A stretch of 64,000 nt of DNA, from contig OX327706.1 in NCBI GenBank assembly GCA_946807835.1, forward strand, positions 20,945,001-21,009,000. The letters are read 5' to 3'. Source of the DNA: Ailanthus altissimus (lineage: Eukaryota; Streptophyta; Magnoliopsida; Sapindales; Simaroubaceae). Both the position numbers and the translations under genes were made by a program. Below are positions 24,663 through 36,849 of the stretch, one piece after another. A model generated the notes under the pieces. It made no database searches. It saw only the letters and a list, made by a program, of their open reading frames with translations, and was not told where the DNA came from. Each line of letters opens with the position of its first letter. Within the stretch, counting starts at the first letter, position 1.

Positions 24663-26080
24663 AAAAATGTGTGATAAGAATCGATAAATTTACAGGCATT
24701 TTATAATAAAATTTGTGTTTTGTTCAATAATGAGAATACCATTGTTTCTCACAACCCATGTTTGAGTAATAAAATAATAAAATTCAAGACTTAGTTAAAT
24801 AAATTAAAAACTTTTTTAAAAGGCTAAATTTGATTAATATTCGAGTCAATTCTTAACAGAGTTAAATTTTATTTTCAATTACGTGTAATTTATGATATTG
24901 TTATCGTAAATATTAAAAGTCTCAAATTGTATCAAAAAAATAATATATTAAGTAATTATTATATAATAAAATAATTTAATAGTAATTTTAAATTTTTTAT
25001 CATTTTATCATTTAATAATTATTTAATATATTATTTTTTAAAATAATTTAAAATATAATTTAAGATATATAACATTAATCAAACACTAAACATCATCAAT
25101 ATTACTCATTAAGCCTTCTTGCTACCACCAAGGAATAAACAAAAATGTGTGATAAGAATCGATAAATTTACAGCCATTTTATAATAAAATTTGTGTTTTG
25201 TTCAATAATGAGAATACCATTGTTTCTCACAACCCATGTTTGAGTAATAAAATAATAAAATTCAAGACTTAGTTAAATAAATTAAAAACTTCTTTAAAAG
25301 GCTAAATTTGATTAATATTCGAGTCAATTCTTAACAGAGTTAAATTTTATTTTCAATTACGTGTAATTTATGATATTGTTATCGTAAACATTAAAAGTCT
25401 CAAATTGTATCAAAAAAGTAATATATTAAGTAATTATTATATAATAAAATAATTTAATAATAATTTTAAAATTTTTATCATTTAATAATTATTTAATATA
25501 TTATTTTTTAAAATAATTTAAAATATAATTTAAGATATATAACATTAATCAAACACTAAACATCATCAATATTACTCATTAAGCCTTCTTGCTACCACCA
25601 AGGAATAAACAAAAATGTGTGATAAGAATCGATAAATTTACAGCCATTTTATAATAAAATTTGTGTTTTGTTCAATAATGAGAATACCATTGTTTCTCAC
25701 AACCCATGTTTGAGTAATAAAATAATAAAATTCAAGACTTAGTTAAATAAATTAAAAACTTCTTTAAAAGGCTAAATTTGATTAATATTCGAGTCAATTC
25801 TTAACAGAGTTAAATTTTATTTTCAATTACGTGTAATTTATGATATTGTTATCGTAAACATTAAAAGTCTCAAATTGTATCAAAAAAGTAATATATTAAG
25901 TAATTATTATATAATAAAATAATTTAATAATAATTTTAAATTTTTTATCATTTAATAATTATTTAATATATTATTTTTTAAAATAATTTAAAATATAATT
26001 TAAGATATATAACATTAATCAAACACTAAACATCATCAATATTACTCATTAAGGCCTGCTTGCTACCACCAAGGAATAAA
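24663..26080. repeat. Three-copy tandem repeat, units 478, 470 and about 470 bp
   Basis: Copies start with AAAAATGTGTGATAAGAATC at 24663, 25141 and 25611 and end with the block GCTACCACCAAGGAATAAA. They are nearly identical. Copy 1 has an extra 8 bases (a doubled ATTTTATC) and a few substitutions; copies 2 and 3 differ at only a handful of sites. No ORF. The array sits about 480 bp before the MRG start codon, so it is part of or next to that gene's promoter. Confidence 0.95.
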
Positions 26081-26563
26081 TTAAATTTTGTAATTAGTTG
26101 TATAGAAACACAACAAAGTGTTGCTGTTCATTATTATTTTTTCATCTTTCAAAACAACTATTGATTGCTGTATTTGTTTAATTCTATGTACTGCAACTCT
26201 TTTTTCCGGTTGTAATTAAAGAGAAATAAAATTGGGAATAGCTGAAAGACGAGTGTCCGTTAAATGGGGAAAAGAAAAGTAAATATAAAGTAAATGGGGA
26301 AAAGAAAAGGAGTGAAAAGTAAATATAAAGTTTTATTCCGAAGGGGTAAGTACACAATAATCTAAATTTTAAGAGAAACATTGAAAATACAATGAATTTA
26401 GGGATTCAGTTGCAAGTTTGGTTCCTAGCCATTTCAAACAGTGGGAAAAACGAGAGAATCCGAGGGGGAGGGGACCAGTCCCACCCAAACTCACAGCAGA
26501 GAGACCTGAAGCAAAACTAAGTAAAAAGAAAGAGATCGTGTGTCAGCTTCGAATAAGCTGAGA

Positions 26564-29500
26564 ATGGGAAGCTCATCGAAGGAGGACACGGCCAGCGACG
26601 GCGAAACGTCGAGCAAAGACACGCCTCCGTCCAATTCCAACCTCTTCTCCGAAGGCGAGCGGGTTCTCGCCTATCACGGCCCTTGCATCTACGAAGCCAA
26701 GGCATTTCTTTTTAAACATCTTTCTTTTCTCTGTTTTTCACTTTTAGTTCTTAAATTAACCTCATTTGTTATTTCTCTGTCTCGTTGTTTCATTTTTTTT
26801 AAACTTGTATAATGGTTGAATTAACTTTCTTGGTTAATTTTCTCTTTCGTTATATTTGCGGTTGGGATTCTTGATTTACGCGTGTGGAATCTAGGTTCTT
26901 TGACCTAACGGTTTAGTTCTTTACAAATCTTTAACTCATAGTTGATAAATTTAAATAGAGCTTAACTGATTTGTTGAAGCGTGTTGAGGGAGGAAACGCC
27001 CTTCTCCCTCTCGAGGTTATATTGAAGCGAAGAACCTTATATTCAATCTAGAATCCTAACCTCCTTGCGTAGCGAAATAATCTATTAATTAAGTAAAATA
27101 GCAAGAATCCAAAGCAGAAAACAAAAGAGCACAACACAATCTTACGTGGTTCGGCCAATTGCTTACGTTCACGGTAAATTCAAGGATTCTAATCTTTTTT
27201 ATTAACTCCCTAGAGATATTACAAGGAAAACCTAAATCGAAGAACCCTCAAAAGCACTTAATGTTTAGTGAACCCTTACTCTACCACGAATAATGATCAT
27301 CCAAACGACGGTTCCACCCTAGCGCATACAAGCACTTAGTGTCTACCCAGTTCTTCCTCTCTCTTAGAGTCTCTCTTAATACTTAATCTGAAATCAAGGG
27401 TTTACAAGTATTTATATAGAGTGTATTTCGTGCCTACTAACCCTATTCCTTGTTGAAGTAAGAGTCCACTTGTTTTGGAAGTCCAAAACTTTCAAAAACT
27501 AGAAATCCCGAAGACAAACAGACTTCTGACGCGTCTGGCGTTGCGGCGCTTGTCCCTGGGCGTCGCGGAGCTGGCCAAAACCGCGCCCAGTGCTGCGGTG
27601 CTGGGTTGTTGTCCTGGGCGCTGCGACGCTCAGCCCTGTACGCAACTCCCGCCTTTTCTTCACTTCCTTCGCGTCTTCGAGTCCCGTTTCGCTTCCCCCT
27701 TCGTGTCCCACTCGTCCTAGACTTCTCCATATGTGTCCCACACGTTCTAGACGTGACTCTCTACTTTGGTTTTCATTTCAATTCTTGTCCAATTAAGATT
27801 GTTGAATCACCAATTTTCCAACAAAGCGGAAGCAATAAAGTAAGTAAATATCTAGGTAATATAATATAGAAATAAGCAATTAAGAAACTAGAGAGAGAAA
27901 AGTAGAAGATCAACACACAGAATTTACTTGGTTCGCAACTTGCCTACGTTTACTGTAGATTAAGATCACACTCTCTTCTTATTGAATCTTAAGGCACTTA
28001 TAAAATATATCTTTTACAAAAAAGAACTCACTCTCTCTTACAAACTAGGGGTTTGTCTCACTAAGAATCACAAAGTAAGCTATAATCACAAAGATTTGTG
28101 CTTGATCACTAATATGTGTTTACAAGCCAATTGAGGGCCTTTATATAGGCTTTAGGATGACCTAGGTTAACTCTAAATATGTGGGAGTCGTTTTAAGGAG
28201 TCTTGGAACAAGTGAGAGACGGAACAAATCGGGAGGCTTTTTTTCCCTCACCGAGCCCCGCGGCGCTAGATTGCAGCGCCTAGCGCAGCGGCCCCCACCC
28301 CTGGGCTGCCGTTTTCGAGTTTTCGCCTCCTTTCGCGTTCGTCTTCGATCCTCGTGCACCCAACACATTTGGTTTACTATTTAAATCATATTCCGATGAT
28401 TTTTAATCAACTTTCTCATACAATTAGTGGAATTAAGGTTTTTTTTGCTTGTCTTTTGATGTCACAAATTTTCAAAACCTTAAATTGTGTTCAATTGCAA
28501 GTTGTTATGTTCTTAATTGAGTCAATAGGTGCTGCAATAAGTACATTTTTTCAGTGGTAGTTTTAGTTTCCGAGTTACAAATTTCACAAACCTTAAGTTC
28601 CATAGTTATTATTATCTCTTTTTTGTTTTTTGTTTTCTCTTGTCTAATTAGATATTCTGATTTAAGGTAAAAAACTTGTGCTTTCAAGGTATGTGGGGCA
28701 TTGAAATTTTTTCTGTGGTTGTAAATACTATAAGGTCATAGGGATTGAGTCCCAAGTCACACACCTATAATATTCTAGCAAAATTGGGTTGGAATGCTAG
28801 ACTGTGAAGGACATTGTTCTGCAAAATTATGTTAGAAGGAGGAATGAGGGGAGCACCTGATATATATAATATGGCTGTTTCATTTGGTGGCTTTAAGGTT
28901 GAGGGTGCTAAAGTGGATGTTTGGTTTTACATTGGTAAAAACACGATATTATCTTTAATGTAAACGTGTTCTCTGTTTAACGTATACTCTATTTCTTTAG
29001 TTTTTGTGCACATCCAATCCTGGTACAAGTACTTATAAATGTCTAATTGTGGATATTTCTTTCACCTTTACTGGTTGTCGTCTAATTTACTGTATAGTTA
29101 AATGTTTTAGGTTCAAAAAGCTGAGCTTCGGAAAAAAGAGTGGAGATACTATGTTCACTACCTTGTGAGTCTGCCCACCTTCACTTTCTCTTTTTTCTTA
29201 GTTATCTACTTCAAATGATGTACATTCTCTGGAAGTCTCTTTCGATTACTGCTGTAAATGCAACGATATCATAGTCTTGCAATTTAGATGCATAAACTGA
29301 TACCTTGGGAAAACAAAGTGATGAAGCATTTTCTGTTTTGCAGGGTTGGAATAAAAAGTGAGTATGTCTTCTCTTGTATTCACCTTACTATTTTTCAAGT
29401 TCAGATTTCAAAACTTGGTGAGGGGCAGTACTTGATTTGGAGGTCATATTCTCTTCATGTTTTCTTCCACCCATTTTGATGTTATCAAAATATCTAGGCT

Positions 29501-32500
29501 TTAGTGATTTGTTTTCTAGGTTGCACTCTATGTAATTACTTATTTATTCACTTACTTTCCCTTTCATAAATATATAAACCAGACATTTGGATAAATATAA
29601 ACTTTCTGCGAAGGGTGCCTTGTTAAGAATCAATAGAAATAGGGAATTATGTAGTTTTGTCTTAACATGACTATTTTGCGTTATACATATTTCCTAATTA
29701 TATTAAGTTGGGTTTTTAGGACTAATTTACATCATAACAATCATGTAAAAAAATAAATAAATTATTTACTAACAGCTGGTTTATCACACTCACCTAATCT
29801 TGTGGTTGAACTTATGTAAAATGCATCTACATGTGCGATTTAGAATTGTAAACATTATTAATGAAACTGTGCCTTAGAAGTTTCCATAGCCATCCTTGTT
29901 CAGTGGTTTGCATCCAGAAGGCACTCTATCCACTTTTTCTTTTAATAGTGAAATTCAATCTCACAAGTTTTATCTTTTCAAAATATAATCTATGACCTTG
30001 TCTGTTGAACCTTCTTTTCAATGGTTTGAGAGCATTTATGGCCACGTGAACATGTGCTGATATTTTGTTTGATGTGCTGTGCCCTTTGCTAGGGTATATA
30101 ATAGATGTTTATTAAGTAGATGTGAGTCAATTCTCCCTGGATGCAAAACAATGATGAAATTTAATTAAGAAAAAAATCTTTTCGGAGTGACGAGTCCAGG
30201 AAAATTTTCTTTCATTATATTTATTGCCCTTTTCGAAAAGGAATACAGAAATCATTGCTATGGCTTGGACATATTGCCAACAGTTGGGACGAATGGGTAG
30301 GTGTGGACCGGCTATTGAAACATACTGAAGAGAATGTCATGAAGCAGCAAGCCCTTCAAAAAAAACAAGGTGCAGACAAGAGTGTGAAGTCTGGACGGTC
30401 TGCTCAGACTAAGCCAAAAAGTTCTACTGGTTAGAATAACTCATTTTTTCTTTTGTTTACTTATTCCAAGAAATAGTGTCTTAGAAGCTTGAATAGTAGT
30501 TTTCCTGTGGCTTTTTTATTCTAGGTATTCATTTTTGTCTTTATCTTTCCTTTTAAGTGGCCATGTCAATTACAGTCTTAACCACCATCATGCCCCCCAA
30601 AATTCTTGTGCTTTTTTTTGGAAGTAAAGAGTTAGCTTAGCCTGCACATTTAGAAAGTTGGAGAATCAATTTCCGTGTTATTCTCAATAAATTAGATGCT
30701 TCCAATTTTATAGGATAACTTCTATTTCATATTTGATATTGACTGACATTCTGTTTTGGAGTTTTTGGTTCTTGGATTGACTTCGTTAACATTGAGGGAC
30801 CATTGACTAGGATTCTGGGGGCTCAACTTTCAGCTTCAGATTAATCTCTGTAGAAGCTAGGATATAGACCTGGATAGTTGGGGGTCCAACAATGAAGGGA
30901 GAAATTGTTGAAGCCTTTCTTTCCCAAAACACGATCTAAGTATTTTGTTTTTCCTGTTAATGAGGTTTTTCATACTCAATATTGATGGTGGCATCTTTCC
31001 ATGGGTTTTACTGAAGTTTTTCAACAAATGTTAGTAAATATCACCATATTAGTAACGGTCTTTCTGAATGAAGGTGCCTTATTTATTTGGATATAGGGAG
31101 CTTAAAGTTCACCTTAATCCTTTTGGCTATAGCTATGGCTTACCTTTTCCATGAGAACACATTAATTGAATATTGGTGAATCTATATTTTTCTTTTCTCT
31201 TAATTCTTGAATGAATTTAAATATTTTCTTTTGTTACTCTTTATTTTTTTGGAAATTTCAAGTATTGGATAAATTAATTGTTAGTGCCTTTTATCCCCCT
31301 ATGTTGACTACTTATATTGCTTCTGATCTTACAGATGTGAAGGCAGATAAAGAGGACATCAAAAGCTATGGTATTAATTTCTTTTTTTTTTCCTCTATCC
31401 AAAAGTGATTCTTATTTCATTTGCAAATTAGCTTTTGCCTTCAGTAGCGTTTATTAGAGGTGTTACTGAACTTATTTCTTCTGATATTCTTAGTGCATTA
31501 TTATGTGTGTGTGTGTGTGAAGCAACTGCCTTCCCCCTGTATCATTTGCATCATAAATGCTTCAGAAAAACTTGTTTAATGAAATTTCACAGGATCCTCA
31601 AGCACCACTATGTATTCACCTTTTTTCCTCTTTGAATTTTGTCAATTTGCATCATTAGAAAATGATACATTCTATACAAATGCACTGAACTTCATGTTAT
31701 AACATATGCTGGTATTTGTGGCAGTGGCAAAAGGGAAGAAGCGAAAGAGTGACTCAGGCACAGAGGTCTGGTTTGTATATCTTTAAATATAATGCTTTAA
31801 TACATGTCAATTCATTTTCTGGAAAAGGTAATTGAATGCATTGCTTCTCACCTGCAGCATTTATGCTGTCTTCTTTTTAATATTTTCTTTTTCCCCTTTA
31901 GTAATACCATAAGTTTTATGTAATAATTCTTTTATAACCTGTAAGGTTATGTTAAGAGGGACAAAGACATTGAGTTTTAGTATTTGCTTAAACATAGAAC
32001 TTGGAGACACTTGTTTCTGGTTTTCTGAATGTTCATCTGATGCGTCGGTGCCTACTTGCTATCTCTGCAGCTTGCTTCTCTATCTTTTCAACTCCCCTAT
32101 GATATGAGCATCTGTATGTAATAAGTTCAAATGTGATTAGCTTCAAATCACAAATACAAAAGATGTTGATGAAAAGGAATAGGGATGGCATTTTCCTAGT
32201 TCTAGATCTAATTTTGTTGCTAAGTTAACATTTGTGTAATTTATTGCTCAAGTCAAGGCCAATCTGCAAAGATGCACATGCATGCGCAAATGCTTCATTT
32301 GAAAAGTTATCTGCATTTCTACTATCTCTTGTAAGTTTTTAACAATGCTTTCTTATAATGTTGTTGGGCTAAATATGGTTTTATAATTGTTAGAAGGACA
32401 ATTTATTAGGAGAAAAGCTTGTGAAAATTCAAATTCCTTCAACATTAAAGAAGCAGCTTGTTGATGATTGGGAATTTGTTACTCAGCAGGATAAGGTACA

Positions 32501-35442
32501 TCAATTACAAACTGTTGAAAGCTTTCTGTTTTTCCTATATCAATGATGCTTCAATATGATTTAGTTGAAATGAAGTCAATAATTCAATAAACTTTGTTCT
32601 CTCATATACTGTTACAGAAGCTTACTTAACATCTGAGTTGTAGCTGATTATGTGGTAAACTTTTCTGATAGATAATCCTGTTTCTGCAGCTTGTTAAACT
32701 TCCTCGTTCACCAAATGTTGATGACATATTGACGAAGTACCTTCAATACAGGTCAAAGAAGGATGGGATGTAAGTTGTACTTCATAGTCTATGTGTTAGC
32801 CTTATTTTTTCTGTGCTTGTGCCTGTGATATGCATTCTGGTTGCTCTCATAATTTACTTTCAACTTTGATAAGATTATATTACATTTTTTCCTAAAATCT
32901 TTATGTGAACAATAAGGTTTGTCCTTTCTTGCTTGCTGGAATATTGGTATCAGTAATCAGATTGAAAAGGAATTGTCTCTTGTCTATGTGTTAGCCTTAT
33001 TTCTTTTGTGCCTGTGCCTGTGATATGCATTCTGGTTGCTTTCATAATTTACTTTTAACTTTGATACGATTATATTACATTTTTTCCTGATATCTTTATG
33101 TGAACAATAAGGTGTGTCTTCTCTTGCTTGCTGGAATATTGGTATCTGTAATCAGATTGAAAAGGAATCATCTCTTTCAATTTTATAATGAACAGAATCA
33201 TCATAACTTTCTATAGATTTTTGTAAACATGTTATTTGATTTCCTACTCCTCTGAGTACAACAAACTTGAGAAATTATGTCAGGATTTGATGTTTGATTC
33301 TTTTGGGCTCTGAAGCTCACTTTCATCACCTTGCTTAGAATAGATCAGTGTCCTTTTCTTGGTAATTTATGAGATATTAATGTGGTTCTTATCATTTCAT
33401 TGGTTACTGATCCAGAAACTGCACTCCTGCCTGTGGTTTTAAATGGTAGAAATGTTTAGAATGGAAATGTTTAAATCCAGTTATATTTAGGATGGAAATG
33501 AATTCTGGACTGATGTCTTAAGATAGAATGCAAAGAGGTTAACTCATAGATTAACACTACTGCCCTTGGATTTAAGTGGTAGAAATTGGGATCGACTGTT
33601 GAAGAGTCGTTATCAACTGAATGAGAGACAGCCATGCAAAATTTAAATTGAATAGGATATGTCTGAACTGAAATCAAGTTAAGGAATTTTCTTTTCTTTG
33701 CCAATTCAATGAGGATGCCTGTCCTCTTCCCTGAGGAGAGTGTACCTTCTAACTCTGTGCTGTAACACAAATAACATTTGGATGCAAATACACACCAGTT
33801 TCTTCAGTTTACTCATGGAAATTGCTCCCTTGAGTGTCTCTTAGTTTAAAAAAGTTTACGAATTATGTTCTGAGTTTCTTGAATCTCCAGGTTAAAATTC
33901 CTAAGATTCTTCTTGTGATGCTGACATGGATCATTTTTCCTTGGATACAGGATGACTGATTCAATTGGAGAAATCTTGAAAGGCATTCGATGCTACTTTG
34001 ACAAAGCATTGCCTGTGATGCTCCTTTACAAAAAAGAGCGCCAACAGTATCATGATTTCATTGTAGATAATGTTTCTCCATCAACCATATATGGTGCTGA
34101 ACATTTGCTACGTCTCTTTGGTAAGTATGCTTTGGAGCTGCGCAGTTGGTTTGTTTGGTGAAGTGTCATAACTATGCCTTACATGTAATTTTGTATGAAA
34201 ATTGTTGATTGTGAGATTCATTTTGTTTATTTATGTAGTTATTCTGTTGATTCTTTAATTTAGATTAAAGATGATATGATTAACTTAATTTTCAACTCAT
34301 ATCTATTTTTCAATCATTTACATAAAATTAACTTTGTTTAAAATGTAATTTACCTGATTTAGTGATCTTGTGCATGTTTGCAGTTAAGTTGCCTGAACTA
34401 TTGGCATATGTCAACATTGAAGAGGAAACACTGACCCGCTTGCAACAGAAAATGATTGACTTTCTCAAGTATTTTTCAATCCTTATTAGAATTCTGTATT
34501 TTTCGTATAAAATTATGATAACTCTTAGTAGAAATAAACATACACACCATCATTTTTCTCATATCTATGTAGTTTAACTGAGCATTGGACTGTTTCTACG
34601 AACTGAAAGAATGAGTTGAATATGGAGTCTGTTATATGTCAACTTTGTCCTTGTAAATTTTTTAGCTCATGACTGCGAAACTTAAAATGATTATTCTGAT
34701 GAAGTAAAATAATCCTTCCGAAGGCAGTAATATATGCTGTCTTGGAGAAGTCAAAGGTCAATGCACATTCTAGCAGTCATCAAAAGGTGTTCTTCTTTGA
34801 AACTGCTTCCAGGACATTTAATCCTTTGGATAATATTTCATCATGGTGAATATGTTTGACTTTATACAAGATAGGTTGGCATCAACCACTCACACAATTC
34901 TGAAATTACCAAGTGTTTTCGACAGGGAAATATCACCCGGGTCATCCCAATTAACACTGTTGTTGCTCGTTTAATAGACCTGTGATTGCATGTGTGGATC
35001 CATAAGTATTTACTACAAACTGAATTACTGGTTTATGATGATATTTTCTTTCAGGCTAACTATAGAAATATATTTTGGGCTTTGAGGACACTTGGTTACA
35101 ACTTACAAGGGAGCACCAAATTTCTGTTTGATTTTCTTATTTCTTTCAATCATATGAGATTGTCATTTGTTATTTTATGCATTAGATGGAGGCTCTGTTA
35201 TAAACCACCAAACAAACATTGTCTGCTCAATGTTATATAGAAGTTCACAACATTCCACGCTTAGTATTATAATCTCATATAGGTTCCAATCACCCTGATG
35301 TTCTATCAATCTTTCATTGCCTTAGAAATAACTATTCTCAATGTCAAGCAGGTTTGTGCAAAAGAATCAGAGTACTTTCTTTCTTGCTGCATATGATGGG
35401 TCTAAAGTTTCTGAAGGTAAAGGTAAAGGAAAAGATTACTAA
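26564..35442 (+). CDS. MRG1: MRG-family chromodomain protein (MRG1/MRG2-like histone-methylation reader)
   Basis: Eleven coding exons give 318 aa: 26564-26701, 29111-29164, 29344-29357, 30284-30429, 31335-31370, 31725-31765, 32394-32495, 32690-32769, 33951-34120, 34384-34468, 35352-35442. All junctions keep frame. Introns are GT-AG except the first, which starts GC. The N-terminus begins MGSSSKEDTASDGE; a chromodomain covers about residues 30-90 (VLAYHGPCIYEAK, KKEWRYYVHYLGWNKNWDEW). A basic KGKKRK patch precedes the MRG domain, about 145-318, with LPRSPNVDDILTKYL, GIRCYFDKALPVMLLYKKER and YGAEHLLRLFVKLPE. Arabidopsis MRG1/2 bind H3K4me3/H3K36me3 and promote FT expression with CONSTANS and HAM acetyltransferases in the nucleus; the same role is inferred. 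Length matches the family (about 320 aa). Intron 1 (2.4 kb) carries nested solo LTRs. Confidence 0.96.
26972..28365 (-). mobile_element. Solo LTR B (Copia-like), split by LTR A
   Basis: On the minus strand it begins TGTTGGGTGCACG (28365 downward) and ends CGCTTCAACA, so it has TGTTG...CAACA ends. All but 10 bp of it lies at 27824-28365. It contains an LTR-type promoter segment (TATATAAAGG on the minus strand near 28140-28150) and a GC-rich core (28245-28350). Flanks show only an imperfect duplication (GATTT/CATTT). Confidence 0.7.
26982..27823 (-). mobile_element. Solo LTR A (842 bp, Copia-like), nested in LTR B
   Basis: Minus-strand ends are TGTTGGAAAATTGG...CCTCAACA, flanked by a perfect 5-bp duplication AAGCG (26977-26981 and 27824-27828). 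It matches the LTRs of the Copia element at 58-60.7 kb over long stretches, such as CACTAAGTGCTTGT and the ACGTGGTTCGGCC...TTGCTTACG segment. Open frames in its GC-rich middle (27443-27741) are LTR shadows, not genes. Confidence 0.88.
32788..33177. repeat. 195-bp tandem duplication in MRG intron 8
   Basis: Copies at 32788-32982 and 32983-33177 share long identical runs such as GTGATATGCATTCTGGTTGC and GGAATATTGGTATC, with about a dozen differences. It lies wholly inside an intron. Confidence 0.93.
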
Positions 35443-35813
35443 AGTTTCTACATAATCTGCTCTGCCATCTCCATTGTCAGTGGTAAGAGTTTAATGACTG
35501 TCTTGGCATGTTGTCTTCTGCTTCAACAATCCAGAGAAGACATCATCCAATTGTTGTAACTGTAGAATCTGATATTCTTTAACGCTTTTGGATTGTAACT
35601 GTAGAATCCCTTATACTTTTATGCTTTCTTATTGTAACTGTAGACATTCATTTGGGACTTGAATTTGTACAATGAACAGAGTTGATTGCAATAGCCAAAT
35701 GCTTACTTGTTATAACCTTGTTGATTAATAGCTGTGTTTCTGATATTGGATTGCATTTGAAATCTGGGATGCATTTTCCTATCATACCATTCTCAGTTTG
35801 CATGAGGTGACAG

Positions 35814-35819
35814 AATAAA
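35814..35819 (+). terminator. Candidate polyadenylation signal of MRG
   Basis: AATAAA about 370 bases after the stop at 35440-35442; other A/T-rich signals nearby could be used instead. Confidence 0.35.
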
Positions 35820-35899
35820 CCCAGCTCACCTGCATTAGCAAGTGTGAATCGTAGACTTGTATTCTCATAGGCGTTCCTCGTTCGTTACCGTCTGGGGCA

Positions 35900-36849
35900 G
35901 TAATTCTATTTCGTCCTTGGAAGTATATTAGGACCAAAAGAAATTTAAAAACTCAAATTGCAAAAATGAAGTTTTTGTTTACACAATTGTGCACCCAGAT
36001 GATAGTGGAAAGATAATTAATCTTGACGGCCGGTCTGCAAGTACAGGAAAAAAGGAAATTGAATTGTAAGTTAAAATAAGGGAAAATGACATTTGAATTC
36101 ATAATGTTTTAAGGTTTGGGAAAAGAGATATTTTTAAAAAAATTGTTTATATCCTTTGTTTAAAAACAAAATTTGGAAAATCATCTCCTTTTAACTGAAA
36201 AAATAAAAATTTCGATCAATAGTTAGTTAACGTTGGTCAACAGTCGATTAATATCTATTAATATTGGTTAACAATAATTAATGGTGTATTTTATGATGTT
36301 CAATATCAATTAACGATTGATCAATAATTTAGTTGAGAACAATATGTTTAAAAATTTGTAATCTCATACATAAATAAAAATTTAAAATATTTGTTTTTAT
36401 TAATAAGATTAAAGGTTCAAATTTTGTTCTAAGTATTTGAATTCATTTTTTTTTTTTCATATAGGAGGCATAATAATAATTTCATTAGTTTTAATAATTT
36501 TTTTATTAAAGTTAATAGATTATAAACTTAACTGTAAACGAGATTTTCAAAAATATAAGAGTTTGAATATTACTTTTCTCAAACCTTAAGGTCTAAATGT
36601 CTTTTGGCCTTAAAATATTTTGGATTTGATTTACAATGACAATTTATTAATTGTGGAGTATTTTAGGTTTATTCGGTATCATTCATAAAACTGCTGCAAC
36701 TTAGAAAGGAATATCTGAAATATTGGAGCCGCAGAAAGGACCCTCAACAAACTCATGCATAACTCGGGATTATTTTAATTTTTAACATATGAAAGGCCAA
36801 GTGCAACCTTTATTGTAGAAATAAAATTGCCATTGCTGCTTGACTAGGT
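35900..36849. other. Intergenic sequence between MRG and the CAD pseudogene
   Basis: AT-rich, with irregularly repeated GGTTAAC/GATTAAT words at about 36200-36330; no gene is supported. Confidence 0.5.

Larger units (their letters stand above)
26702..29110 (+). other. MRG intron 1 with GC-AG splice sites
   Basis: Exon 1 must end in phase 0 after ...IYEAK at 26701, because exon 2 begins in phase 0 with VQKAELRKK. The bases after AAG are GCATTT, not GT. The acceptor is TTTTAG at 29105-29110. No GT donor near the boundary keeps the conserved protein intact. Without the two LTRs the intron would be about 1 kb. Confidence 0.85.

Noticed and set aside
27443..27741. Several overlapping open frames on both strands in GC-rich sequence
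   Set aside because: They lie in the GC-rich core of solo LTR A inside MRG intron 1; the frames are a by-product of base composition and have no protein motif.
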